Below, in pieces: positions 48,315 to 60,016 of a stretch of 64,000 nucleotides of DNA. The position numbers and the translations under genes were made by a program. Numbering within the stretch: the stretch's first letter is position 1; each line of letters begins with the position of its first letter. The notes under the pieces are model-generated. The model saw only the letters and a program-made list of their open reading frames with translations. It ran no database searches and was not told the origin of the DNA. This DNA is from Gonatopus flavifemur. Its lineage: Eukaryota > Arthropoda > Insecta > Hymenoptera > Dryinidae. The stretch spans positions 28,556,001 to 28,620,000 of the forward strand of contig JAFFJZ010000007.1 in NCBI GenBank assembly GCA_018340375.1. The letters run 5' to 3'.

Positions 48315-50270
48315 CCGATGGAACAAATATATAGCAGACACGTACCCTCCGTATGTACCTCGAATAATAATGACACGATACCACAGCCAATGGGTAATAC
48401 AAGTGGATGTAGATTGATAACGCGAGACATGAAGTTCTACAAAAATTCTATAAAAATCCCATTCAATTTTCTACCAGCAACTACTTGTTCTGAACTCCTT
48501 CTAGCTCGCTCACTAGGCAAGAGTTCTTCTAGTAAGATCATCAACCGGGTTATAGATGCGAGTCATTAAAATGAGAAGTGGAAGACTTCGTAGTTCATAG
48601 AAATTCTGTGATTCAATAGGGTATTCATTATTTCCACGTATTACTGAAAATTGTATTTCCAGACATTTCTATTAACAAAGTCTGTAATCATCAAGCATTG
48701 TTTCTGTTCTCAATGATAAATAAAGGATTACAATATTGAAGGAAAATAGGAAAGGTTTGGATCCATTCCGTGTACGATTGGTAATTGAAACTGAAACTAA
48801 GAGTGAATTCTCACAGAGAAATAAAAGGTTCATTTATCGTTGACAAATGTATATTTGGTTATGACGGAATGAATATTCATTCTTACAAATACGATTTATT
48901 AACTATCAATAAATATCACTTGTTTATTATTATATTCCCGGAATCTATTTGATTCGAACAAACATCAATTTCCCCAAAAGCGAATATACATTTGTCAACA
49001 ATATATCAATCTTTTTATCGAGCATTGAAAGTTGGGTGATAAACAGTTCACCCGTAAGATGTTATATTTTTTTACAAGGAAAAAACCGTAATCGCCATTA
49101 ATATTCATCATGACGTGCAAGAGGATTCCCAAAGACGTATTTCAAAATCTTTCGTCAAAAGAGAAGAGATGTAACTACATAAATGACATGAGTTATCGCT
49201 CCACGAGATAAAAGGTAATAAAAGGAAAAAAACTCATCGGATCCAAATAGAAACGAATAGCTTTTTCTTTTGTTCCATTTTCCTTCACGATGGTCCACCT
49301 GAAAGCGTGTAAGTATTCTAACTGCATTCTTGATTGTATTTATAACTTCGGTCACGCGTATTTTATGGATATTATGGGAAGTATCTGAATGTATTAAGCA
49401 GTAGAAGGGGTGCGCCTAGACTCAAAACGTCTTGCACGTCGTAAAATCAACTGGAATATACGCGTAAGGATGACAATTATGGGTTTTGCATGGCAACATA
49501 AAGAGGTTTGCCATTTGTGTATGGCATTCGATGCACACCCCACATGCACTATTATTCAAATTTCCTACGGTATGGCAAATTCCCGTAGTTTGTGCCTGCC
49601 TAATGAGGACAAATTATTGCCACGATAAATTCAAATCTTATACAAACTAAATACATTGATGGGTAATTGTTCGAGTGAATATGTTTTATTGTATTTAGAT
49701 GCGACAAACATTGAATGATGTGATCTGTTTTCACGTACAAATTTGCGTAATAACTAAACACATTTTTATTACTCTTGAATATGATATAAAATTATTGAAT
49801 TCAAATGTAAAATTGACAACAAAAAATACCCTACTTTCACGTACAGAATCATCTCATAACAGCAATGTGGAATTATATAGTTCAATAAAATTCATGTAAA
49901 TTATACATCTCTCTCTCAAAAATAGACCGATGATGCCAGTTCCTATTACGATAACCTTGAAAATCGATCAGTAAGCTCGAGTCATGAAATATACATGCAC
50001 ACACTCCCTCATAACACTTTACAAAAGAAAAGTTAAGTGATATTACTTCATGTAGAATGAAGTATCCAGACCTACCACATTCTGAGGACGGTTTAGATTG
50101 TCTTGTCATAAAGAGGAGACATTTCCGGCATATATCATCACGAAATCATGGTATCATTCAAGCTGAATTCATTCTTGGTCTGGGTCAGGGTTGAATTATA
50201 TCTAACGTTGATTCTCTTCATAAGTGGAGAATCATTTCGAGGAAATGAAGGGATATTGATGATATTACGT
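48315..50270. other. Gene-free AT-rich sequence
   Basis: No element ends or exons supported. Confidence 0.4.
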
Positions 50271-50290
50271 GATCATGACAAGTATTTAGT

Positions 50291-50400
50291 ACTCTTTGAA
50301 TTTCTTGGAGTGAAAATACACTCTTGGAAAATGGGATTTCATTCCAAGGTGAATTTCCACTCTATTGGAGTGAGAATTTCATTCTTTAAGGGTATAGTGA
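50291..50400. mobile_element. Fragment of the GAGTGAAA/TTTCACTC word element
   Basis: Contains CTTGGAGTGAAAATACACTC, CCACTCTATTGGAGTGAGA and CATTCTTTAAGGG, the same words as 30153-30392 and 62690-62961. Ends are unclear. Confidence 0.45.
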
Positions 50401-50549
50401 AGAATCTAAACTTACGAGATCTCTCTATCCAAAATATTTGAACACGGAGAAAATGTGTTGGGGGAAAATTACTCAAAGTTGAGTGAAACGGGGACATAGT
50501 GGCATTCCTGCGAAGTTTGAAACCCGGTTGACTTCATTTTACTTAACTA

Positions 50550-50782
50550 CACGGAAAAAAAATCGTGGGTTTTTTTACATGAAGGGTTCTGAGCGAATAA
50601 CTCATGACAACGGCCAAGCGTTTATAGCACGGAGTTCATGCTTCGAACGTAAGTCGCCGTGGAAAAAACGCATGGAGCTTTGGCGTTTGGGGCATGAACT
50701 TGGTGTTATAAACTCTTGGTCGTTGCCACGGGGTATTCACACAGAACCCTTCATGTAAAACACCCACGATTTTTTTTCCGTG
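50550..50782. mobile_element. Nested CACGG foldback MITE, TA duplication
   Basis: Ends CACGGAAAAAAAATCGTGGG and ...CCCACGATTTTTTTTCCGTG, TA on both sides. The inner arms contain CATGAAGGGTTCTG/CAGAACCCTTCATG and a second inverted pair around GTTTATAGCACGG. Confidence 0.88.
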
Positions 50783-50906
50783 TACAGGTAAAAATAAATT
50801 CGAATGTTTTTATTATCTCCACCAGTTGAATACCGTTAGGAAACATCTGAATGAATTTTCATCTGTAGTCGAATAAAATGAAATCGATCGGATTTTCAAC
50901 CCCGCG

Positions 50907-51130
50907 CACGGAAGAAATAATTTAGCTGCAGTAGCTAAGTAGTTAGGACGGACACGGACAGCCATTAAATTAGCTCCTGTAGCTAAATTTTAGCTGTTAC
51001 AGTAAAAAAATTTGCATTTGTAGTTAATTTATTTGCGGTAACAGCTAAAATTTAACTGCAGGAGCTAATTTAATGGCTGTCCGTGTCCGTCCTAGCTACT
51101 TAGCTGCTCAGCTAAATTATTTTTTCCGTG
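50907..51130. mobile_element. CACGG foldback MITE, TAGCTGCAG family, copy 2
   Basis: Close copy of 8516-8740 (GGACACGGACAGCCATTAAA in both arms), here flanked by CG. It landed in the right arm of the outer MITE. Confidence 0.9.
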
Positions 51131-51288
51131 CGGGAATGCCACTATGTCCCCGTTTTACTCTACTTTGGATAATCTTTCGTCAACACATTTTCTCCGTGAA
51201 GATAATGATAAAAAATGAAAAAAAAACGACCAACGAGCAGGCTTTCTTCTATACCAACAAACGCGGACTTATATTGCTCAAGTTTTAA

Positions 51289-51730
51289 TCGTTTATTGGA
51301 ACGAATTAGTGCTCGAGCAACCTAGTTTTCAACTGTTAGAGACAAAAAATTTTGCAGTATATTCTTTGAACGATGTTTTCAATTCCAAAAAGTTAATCCG
51401 AAGTGAAAAATAACGATAGTTCATCAGTATCGAGATTTTCGACAGTATCGAGGTTCCATCGGAAATATCATCAGTACACACTAAATACACACATAATCAA
51501 GTTATATGTGATCAATTACGTTCACTCAACAATAATCGAAGGCCTCTTTGTTTATAAAAATCTTGTTCATATTTGTATTAGCATGTGCTGACCATTTTTC
51601 CGATGGACGACCAAACCGTCAAAAATCAAGATACGAAGTTCTGTCATAGTACCGACGAGATTTTGTGAGTTCAAAATTTCAGTTCATCTCTATAAACGAT
51701 TCAAATTTTAAGAACATCAGGAACTTCGAC
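51289..51730 (+). repeat. Dispersed repeat, copy 2 (first copy 5895-6130)
   Basis: Blocks shared with copy 1 are at 51289-51420 and 51690-51725. The segment between is not shared. Non-coding. Confidence 0.45.
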
Positions 51731-52402
51731 TGGTTAAATTTTTTCATTTTACTGATCTGGCTAGGTTTGATTGGGGAAGCCTGGGGAGGCTCTGATGAAA
51801 TCTCATCAGACATTGTCAGGACCTGATCAGGAATAGAGTATCATGGATAGAGATATCTAGAAACTGTAAGGTGTCAGGAATACCATTAATCCTAATCCCC
51901 TTAAAGAAGGATTTTCGATTCAAGAAATTTCGAGAGTGGAAAAATGAAAAAGAAGATAGTTTGGGTATAGACAGTGGAATTTAGTTATGGACTTAACGAG
52001 GAATATTTTATCACGTCACATACTTTCATTGTTACTTTATCACTTTATATTTTCTATTGGAAATTTCAAATATAATTGATATGAAAAGTTACTTACTCCA
52101 TGAATCAGCGAATATAAATTCAGCTCACAAAAAAAGTTCGACAAAGTTTACTCACCTGAAACAAAAAATTCAACAAGTATGTTAATTATTCATGATGATA
52201 TCGATCCTTCTAACATTCACAATTAATCAAATGATATTAAAAAAAAACTGCTGATACCAGATGAGGAATAAAAAAAAATAATGTTATATCAAAGAATGTT
52301 CAAATGTAAAGATCGATTTGTGAATAAAATATTCCATTGAATAGTTGCAACAATATACTTGGTCGATCTAATTATTTTGTAAAGTATTCCATTATTGAAA
52401 AC

Positions 52403-52792
52403 CAGGGGAGTGCAACTCACCTAATCACCTTCAAATGTTTCGCGAAACGTTTTGTCACCACAGTAAATTTCACTTGAAGTCCGTGAACGGCGCTGTCTGT
52501 AGCTAAGTCAAAATCACGTGATGTTTTTTTTGTACACTACGTACGTTATACGAGTGTCAGTATCGTCATTATCATATTTGGTTATGTGACATATTCAAGA
52601 ATTGTATGTATATATCAACACCATTATTGATATGATTTGTCAAGCGATTTCAAATGCAAAATTAGGCGCCGAAAAATTATCGTATCACGTGACTTTTGCT
52701 GATAGTACAATCAGCGTCTCTTGCGGACAGTTTGGGAAATATCGAATGGTGACAAAACGTTACGTATAGTTTTTATCGAGTTGCACCCCCTG
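52403..52792. mobile_element. hAT-type MITE, 8-bp duplication TTGAAAAC
   Basis: 390 bp. Left end CAGGGGAGTGCAACTC; right, reversed, CAGGGGGTGCAACTCG. TTGAAAAC lies exactly at 52395-52402 and 52793-52800. The sub-terminal arms share AACGTTTTGTCACCA. No transposase. Confidence 0.92.
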
Positions 52793-53283
52793 TTGAAAAC
52801 AGATATTTAATTGAATCAATAAAACTGCATTCAAATTGAATCATTTATTTGATTGAATATTTTATTGTTCTCGGGAATTTTTTCTCCCAGTGTATGTGAG
52901 ATCCAACAAAGATCCTATCCAAATGTAACACGTAATTCAATTTCATGATCCCTCTGATTTGTATGGACAGAAAAACCAAATGGAGATTTATTAAGGAACG
53001 AGAGATACATCTACTACCCTAATCATCTTTCGTTCTGTATCATTCCTGAGGATATTCCAGAACAGCCATGTTGGACATAAATATTTCAACTCCGCGTAGT
53101 AAATTATTCACCTTGAATGTACTTTGACACCAAAGCGGGTTACTTTTACATTCGTCAGGCTTCTCTTATTTTGTTAGTTGTTTTGTGTTACTTCGTGCAA
53201 CTCAACTTGATTATACTATAGCTATATTGAATTATACGCCGATTGAACGATAGAATTATACGAAATATTGAACGAAATAAGTA

Positions 53284-54443
53284 GGGGAGACTGGGGAGTT
53301 GTGAGACGGGTTTTCTTTTTGTGGCAAAAATACTATAAAAATAATGTTTTTTTACATTTGAGCAGTTCTAATCTTTAATACAACTCCTAATACAACTTCT
53401 GGCTGAAGGAGTTTAAAGAATTCTAAATGGTTGGGAAATTATGACGGTTTTTCAAAAAGACGCGATACCAGTATTTTCCAAAGCGTTGGGGGGTTGTGAG
53501 ACACACCTTTAAATGAAAGAAAGTGGCGTATTTTAATGAAACCTCTTTATCAAGACAATAAAATATGGCAAAATAAGTGGATGTCTCTTCCTTTCAGTTG
53601 AAAAAATAAGAGGAGAAATTATTTGTATAAGAAAAATGTAAAAAGTTTGAAAAAAAAAATCGAAAAAAAGCTCAATTATTCCGACTCGTAATGGATGCAA
53701 GTGTAATAGTCGGCTCCCAAATTGATGTTCCGTATGAAGCGGTTGCGGGATCTATGTTCGCCATTTTCAGCTTCAAAATGTAACGTGACAATTTCGATTT
53801 ATCGATGTTGTATGCGGTACTAACGGTTCTTAGCAGCTTTTTTTGGATGATAATCTCTTTAATGGCAGGCACAAAGGCAGGAACATTAATTGATCGTTTG
53901 TTATCCGGATTATACTTATGACGCGGCATGATTAAACAAATTACGAGATATCATAGAAAAATCTTGAGAAACACTCAGCTCACAAAAGACGAACATTGAA
54001 ATTGCATGAAACATTAGAAATATCCACAAAAAATGCGACATACGTATGTAAAGCATGATTTTAAATCGACAGCTGTATAATATGCCTTGTCTCACAACCC
54101 CCCGAAAATGTTGTCTCGCAACACCCCAATTCCTATATTTTCAAAATGGTTGAAAGCCTGTTTTCTAAGGCATATTCTGTATACATTCGTCTTTGTGAAT
54201 AGCTTGGAAAACTAATTGAAGATCCCACAAAAACGAACGCTCAAAAACACTTTTTCCAACGGAAATCAAATCTCTACTTGGAGAGACTATGCATGCGTGT
54301 CGGTATTAACAAATATCAATTGAGAAGTGACATCTGAATGAGAAAAACAATTGACAGTGGTCCCTAGATGTCGGATTTCAGAAATATAGGTGCCGTGAGT
54401 GTGCCTAATGACTCCCCGTGTCTCATAACTCCCCAGTCTCCCC
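53284..54443 (-). mobile_element. pogo-like element with GGGGAGACTGGGGAGTT ends
   Basis: 1160 bp between TA dinucleotides. The ends are GGGGAGACTGGGGAGTTGTG and, reversed, GGGGAGACTGGGGAGTTATG. The words GGGGGGTTGTGAGAC (about 53490) and GTCTCACAACCCCC-like (about 54090) form a second inverted pair. The TA duplication and the HTH protein fragment inside suggest the pogo branch of Tc1/mariner; the catalytic domain is absent. Confidence 0.75.
53672..53929 (-). CDS. HTH-psq-like N-terminal fragment of a pogo-type transposase
   Basis: 85 codons from ATG at 53929 (MPRHKYNPDNKRS). Residues about 18-55 (FVPAIKEIIIQKKLLRTVST, then AYNIDKSKLSRYI) look like a pipsqueak-type helix-turn-helix, the DNA-binding domain of pogo/Tigger transposases. 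After about residue 60 the similarity to such proteins is lost. Full-length relatives are several hundred residues with a DDE catalytic domain, which is missing here, so this is a remnant. It lies centrally between the element's inverted ends. Confidence 0.55.
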   Translation of the reverse strand: MPRHKYNPDNKRSINVPAFVPAIKEIIIQKKLLRTVSTAYNIDKSKLSRYILKLKMANIDPATASYGTSIWEPTITLASITSRNN

Positions 54444-54449
54444 TATGGG

Positions 54450-55680
54450 TGGGTCTATGATAAATACGGCTGCATATTGATCTCATGGATTACGATTTTG
54501 AAATTGTAGCACAGGATTGTATTTGAAGAAGCAGGAGATGTGTACGTTTCTTGTTATTTTAGGGTGTCTATTTCGAGACTTCTCCGGTGGTTTTATCAGC
54601 TATTCTATTTGACTCAATTTTTAGGTTGACAGACCCTCTGAATATGTCCTCACTTTGGCTCAGTCTTGGACCCATGCTGGACCGAGGTAAGCTCGATTGT
54701 ACGTATATGCTAGGGGAATTGCGATCACCAAATGCGACAAATCGCAAATGAAAAAAAAAAACAATCGAAAATACAAAGAATTCAAAAGAACTGAAAATAG
54801 AGCATATGGTGCTGATTATGTCCCTGATAACACCTATTTATTAGGACCAAAATTGAATCCAAACTTTTTAGAATTCTTTATGATTTATTTTTAGGTAGTA
54901 AAAATGTAAAGTCAGCTGATTGTTAACCCTCAGCCTACAAACTTCGAATTGACTTATTTTTCGCACAAAAAATTTCACTCGCATTTTTTCACTTATCAAT
55001 GAAGTGGAACTACTCCATCAAGTTGCCCTATTCGAAGATGGCGACGTTGAAAATCGTCTCGAAGAAAATTTCCTCGAATATTGTCTCGGCTTTTGAACAA
55101 TGAGATTCATTCAATATAGGTGTAGTCTTCCCTAGCAAAAATAATCTTAAATTTTTTATAATTTCTTTAAAAACTGGTACTTCATGAGAAATTATGGAAA
55201 AAAAATACTTCTATGTAAAATTATGAGATCATATCCGTCAGAGTTGAAATGAGTCTTGTTTTGTTTGTCTTAATCCCGAATGAAAAGAGAAATTTTCAAA
55301 TACCATTGGAAATGAAAATACATCACACATACGTTGACAGCGTATGTTGCATTCAATATATCCTTAGAAAAAATTCAATTTTACTTGTTTTGAAATTAGA
55401 AGAAATAAGAATTCATACAATGTTCGCGGTAGCGAAGTGAATCAGTGCTGTCATCTTAACGGTACTTACAATTGTACTCCTGATAGGAGTGTCGGTAAGA
55501 TAGGTCTCGATGAATCAAGGGTAAAATAAAAGAAAGAAGACAGAAACCTACTATAGCGACTGTTGTCAAAGACGATACGTCCGATAACATCGATAATCTC
55601 AAACAGAATATCGCACTTGCATTACATTCAACACGGGAGATTGCAGATGGAAGAAGAGCGTGAAAGTTGATCACAATTTT
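54450..55680. other. Gene-free AT-rich sequence
   Basis: No element ends or exons that I can support. Confidence 0.4.
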
Positions 55681-55684
55681 CCTA

Positions 55685-55888
55685 CACAGATAAAAGTATT
55701 ACTTTGAATCTAAGAAATTGTTATTTGGATAGGTCGAAATAAATATTTCTTTGTCTGAAATCAATATTTTGTTACTTTGAACAAATATTTTTATACATGA
55801 AACAAATATTTATTTCCGTTAAAGAAATATTTATCCCGACCTATTCGAATGACAATTTGTTAGATTCAAAGAAACACTTTTATCTGTG
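55685..55888. mobile_element. CACAGATAAAAGT MITE (word AAATATTTATTTC)
   Basis: Ends CACAGATAAAAGTATTACTT and ...CACTTTTATCTGTG, TA on both sides. The interior has AAATATTT/ATTTCTTTG words and a pair of CAATTTGTTAGATTCAAAG-like arms. Confidence 0.85.
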
Positions 55889-55947
55889 TATATCAAATTT
55901 CTCAAGTTTGGTTTCTTTCTTGGTTACAGGATTATGATATAGTATAC

Positions 55948-56297
55948 CCCTTGTAAAAATGAATCATATATGCGGCATATATGACCACACATGGTACATA
56001 TATGATTCCACAGATTCATATATGACCCCTATATAGGTCGTATATAGGCCATATATGATTTGAGACATTCATATATGGGCCCTATACATTTCATATATGG
56101 CGTTATGTTCCCTATATATGAGTCATGTTTGGTCCTTATATGGGTTGAACAATCGTATATGAATTTTATATGGTCATATATGCCACATATATGAATTACA
56201 TATGATTTATATGTGGCCATATATGATTTGTACCAAGTCCATATATGAATCAAATACAGTTTATATATGGGCCATATATGAATCATTTTTACAAGGG
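55948..56297. mobile_element. CCCTTGTAA MITE with about 20 CATATATGA words
   Basis: Ends CCCTTGTAAAAATGAATCAT and, reversed, the same, flanked by AC. The interior is almost entirely ATATATGA/TCATATAT units, spaced roughly 15-25 bp in both orientations. The overlapping Tyr/Ile-rich open frames are artefacts of the repeat. Confidence 0.85.
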
Positions 56298-56791
56298 ACC
56301 ATATATCAAGAATTATTGGATATATCATTGCTGAAAGTTCACACCTTTCAAAACTATAATCTTACATACTTTAACACTATCAGACTGGTTATGGGTGGGA
56401 GTTTTACAAATGGAAGAATGAATTTTCCTTTGTACGGAAGATTCTTTTGAAATGTTCTGAGAAATATTCAATTGAAAAACTAATTCCCATCACTTTCTGT
56501 AAATTTCAAGTTCAGTAGTTAACTTTAATTTTCAAAGTAGAAAAATGTTTTGTTATTATATTTGAACATTTACATTTTCCGATGTATTAAGGTGATACTA
56601 GCGGCGTGGTAGCAGCCAAATCATCACGAAAAACTACGGGCAAACGCTTAAATTCAATGAAAATAATGTCCTGTACAGCACTTCTCTGATTCAAGTAGAA
56701 GTGCTTCTTTTTCCAAAAATGCTCTTCGTAGTGCGATAGCTACATCCTTCTTCTTCAGGAATTTACAAAAAAGATGGTTTTTGGATCACTA

Positions 56792-56920
56792 CCCCAGTAG
56801 AAATCACTCTAATCATTTTCTAGGCGATTACAAGGCCTTACGAGGCCTTGCAAGTCCCTCACAAGGGCCTGCTGAGGCCTCGCAAGGCCTAGAGAATTAC
56901 CAGAGTGATTTCTTCTAGGG
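56792..56920. mobile_element. CCC-ended MITE (word AAGGCCTTGC), TA duplication
   Basis: Ends CCCCAGTAGAAATCACTC and, reversed, CCCTAGAAGAAATCACTC, TA on both sides. The centre is repeated AAGGCCTT/GAGGCCT words, strikingly GC-rich for this region. Confidence 0.8.
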
Positions 56921-57481
56921 TAGGTGGACTGGAATCCTGCACACCAGGCCACGACAATTTTTCTTATAAGCCCTCACTTTGCCGGTCGGCAGTTTCTTTA
57001 ATTTTGACTTTTCTTATAATATTCCTGATGTTTTGAAATATTAAAATGTCAATAAATAACTAGTGAAAAAATGGATGGTAAAAACATTTATTGGATTCTT
57101 TTTATGGCGTCCGAAAGAACACCAAAAATCCGGGTGCCTAAACCAGAATACCCCCTCAACAACGACTTTCTTCTCCTTCTTCCCTTTTCGAGAGAGTATT
57201 CATTTTTATAACTTGTTTCTTTTTAAAACAAATATTCGATTGAAATGAGTTAGTTTTATAAGACTGATAAAAGTTTTTTTTGTGTGAATGCACTCTGAGC
57301 TGGTTTTTCATATTATGTTGTTGGTCTGAAGATAATTCTGTTGACGAGTTCCAATGTTGTTTCCATTTTTTTCTTAATATGATGCAACTGCTCTTTATGT
57401 ACACTGTCAAAGAAAACTGGAATCTTCCGGTATCCAGGAACCGAAAAATTCCTGTTCATGACGAATTTTTCAGTTTACGTA

Positions 57482-57689
57482 CACGGAGAAGAGAATATAA
57501 TAATGGTTATCAGACAAAGTATAGTAATCGAAGGACATAATTCATTATGACGTCAAATACTATACATCTATCAGTGTTCAGCAAAAATATAGTAACTGTT
57601 ACGAGAGTTATGATGAATTGTCATATACCGACTGTCATTTATCGTCATAATGAATCATATCCTCCGATTACTATATTTTTTTCTCCATG
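57482..57689. mobile_element. CACGG MITE (word ATAGTAA), TA duplication
   Basis: Left CACGGAGAAGAGAATATAATA; right, reversed, CATGGAGAAAAAAATATAGT; TA on both sides. Inverted TATAGTAA and ATTATGACG words are inside. Confidence 0.72.
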
Positions 57690-58090
57690 TACAAAAAAAT
57701 TCCTGTTTTGCAGGAATTTTCTCGTATTTCACATGAAATTTCATGTTTTTTTACTCCAATTTTCTAGTATAAATGTACGAATTTTTTGATACGTGTACTA
57801 GAATTTTCATGATTCAAATGGAATTTTTCAGTACAAATGTACAGGTTAATTGCTTCCAGTACGGTACTAAAAGTTTTCCGAAGTTTTTTTTGTACAGTAT
57901 ACATTAACATTATATTCTTTGTTATTACACTGCTCCCGGAAAAATTTGTGGCGTTTGCTAAAATGTTCACTCCAAAGCCTTTGGTTGTATTAGTAAATTT
58001 TTTCATCTCAGCGAAAAAATTCAGTTGTATCAATAATTTTGTATTCCTATGTGCGGTAATAAAAGACCAGTACTCTTTCCCCGTGTGACA
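57690..58090. repeat. Word field of GAATTTTC/GTACAAATGTAC
   Basis: Several inverted copies of CAGGAATTTTC, TAGAATTTTCATG and GTACAAATGTACAG. A CCGTG end followed by TG is at 58081-58085. Probably one or two overlapping decayed elements. Confidence 0.35.
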
Positions 58091-58849
58091 ATTACAGAAT
58101 TTCTCTTCGAATCGACAACCATATTGAGAAAGACCAATGGAATTCGACATATTCCGACACAGAACCTATCGGAATCGATGGTATTCCTCTTTAAACAAAT
58201 GAATTGAATAACTCACTAATTATAATATCATGATAAATAACATCAAAAGTCATATTATCTACCAGCATGTAATATTTAATCTCTCTTTGAAGATATTTTA
58301 TTCATTAGGGATGAAAAAAAATGTTAAACCATCTATGTGAAGAGACATTCCTACTTGAAAAGAAAAAATGAAATCAGATACCAAGTCATTCAATACATTT
58401 ATATATGTTCCCTATAAGTCTTTTAGGTACGACTTGAAGATTCAGTGAAGGAAAAGAAGACACCGGTTTTTGCGGTTCGACAACATTAGGCAGTTCCATT
58501 TATCGGATGATTAACGCGCTGACCGCAGTCACAAGATACTACTTCGCTCAGCTTAAATGGAGAGCAATAAAAAACTCTGATGACCCCTTAGAACAGGATT
58601 ATTCAAATTGATATATTTAGTCAATTGAAATGGTGTAAAACGTCTGATGCTCGAGAGTCTTCGACTTGATCAAGTACTTGACTTGTGGTGTACTCTGTAA
58701 AACTTAATTAAGGTTTGCAATATTTGGACTGGAAGAAAGAATCAATATATTCTGAAATTGTTTCTCACATTTCATGTACAGACAATATTATAACATTAGC
58801 GAAATTTCTAAGCGATTGGAATGAATTCAACGGAAACGTTTTCGTTCAA

Positions 58850-60005
58850 ATTAGCTTTATTCGTCAACGTAATCTCCATCAAGAACAACGCAATCATCCC
58901 AGCGCCGCTCTAACATTTCAATACCACTTTTGTAGAACGATTTATCTTTTGCCTCAAAATAGGCCTCAGTTTGAGCGATAACCTCTTCATTCGAGCGAAA
59001 TTTCTTACCGGTGAGCCTTTTTTTAGGTCTGCGAACAGCTAGTAGTCGCTGGGAATCAAATCTGGCGAATACGGTGGATATGGAAGCAATTGGGAGTTCA
59101 ATTCATGTAGTTTTGCCATTGTTTTGATTGACTTGTGACATGGCGCGTTGTCTGATATAATGTTCACTGTTGATGTTATTTCTCTTCTCAAGATGGTCGA
59201 TGAATATTACACCACGCACATCCCAAAATACCGAGGCCATAACCTTTCCAGCCGATTGTTGTGCTTTCGGGCGCTTTGGACGAGGTTCACCAGGGGCTGT
59301 CCACTCAGATGACGATCGTTTTGATTCCGGAGTGAAGGGATAGATCCATGTTTCATCCATTGTAACGTATCGACGCAAAAATTTCGTCTTGTTACGTTTA
59401 AACATGGCCAAACACTGTTCAGAGGCATCAACGCGTTCTTGTGTTTGGTCAACAGTGAGCAAACGCGGCACCCACTTTGAACAGAGCTTTCTCATAGTTG
59501 AATGCTCATGCAATATAAAGCCAACACGTTCTTTTGATATTTTTACGATGTCAGCTAACTCACGCAACTTCACTTTTCGATCATTCAAAACGATTTTGTG
59601 GATTTTTTTGACGTTTTCTGGTGTTACCGCCTCATTCGGATGTCCACTGCGTTCTGCATCATCGGTGTCTCTACGACCACGTTTGAAGTCAGCTAACCAA
59701 CGTTTTATTGTGGTTTCTGATGGAGCGGAGTCCCCATAACATTTTTCAAGCCATTGCTTCGCTTGAACGGTATTTTTTTCCCATCAAGAAGCAGTGTAAA
59801 ATTAAAACACGAAATTGTTTTTGATTCATTGTTTTAAAAATAATAAAAGTAGCGTCACTCTTAGTACAGTAACTCACAAAATAATGAATAGAATATCATG
59901 AAATGTTGACAGCTGTCTTTTGAAGGTTAGTACTAACTGAAAAACAGGTGAATGTAGTAAAATTCGCGCCATCTATGTGTTAGGCCTGGGACTTTTCAGC
60001 CCATG
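58850..60005 (-). mobile_element. Mariner element copy 3, 3' terminus not found
   Basis: The 5' end is probably near 59972-60005; reversed it reads GGGCTGAAAAGTCCCAGGCC, a mariner-like terminus. No matching inverted repeat is visible below 58850, so that end is lost or decayed. Confidence 0.6.
58857..59829 (-). pseudogene. Mariner transposase pseudogene, a different lineage
   Basis: DD34D transposase unlike the two other copies. The N-terminus MNQKQFRVLILHCFLMGK runs into a poly-A slip and a frameshift near 59778. Then come WLADFKRGRRDTDDAERSG, LRELADIVKISKERVGF and VTMDETWIYPFTPES (first Asp), followed by VMASVFWDVRGVIFIDHL. About 75 bp are missing after SEHYI; the next recognisable text, in another frame, is DNAPCHKSIKTM (second Asp). 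YSPDLIPSDY follows with the third Asp intact, but a stop comes directly after it. The end DGDYVDE and TAA (58857) are preserved. Length otherwise suits a mariner of about 340 residues. Confidence 0.9.
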
Positions 60006-60016
60006 TGTTATCTCTG

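Larger units (their letters stand above)
50443..51198. mobile_element. Outer CACGG MITE hosting two nested MITEs, AA duplication
   Basis: Left CACGGAGAAAATGTGTTGGG; right, reversed, CACGGAGAAAATGTGTTGAC; both flanked by AA. The arms continue through AAACGGGGACATAGTGGCAT on both sides. Removing the two nested elements (50550-50782, 50907-51130) leaves about 295 bp. Confidence 0.85.

Noticed and set aside
48094..48430. Gln/Ala-rich minus-strand frames as a protein-coding exon
   Set aside because: Two frames are open together because of a CAG/GCC-type low-complexity run; neither is favoured, so only a regulatory or 5'-exon-like call is made.
56029..56328. 99-codon Tyr/Ile/His-rich repeat protein
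   Set aside because: Translation of the ATATATGA word array; periodicity is of DNA origin.
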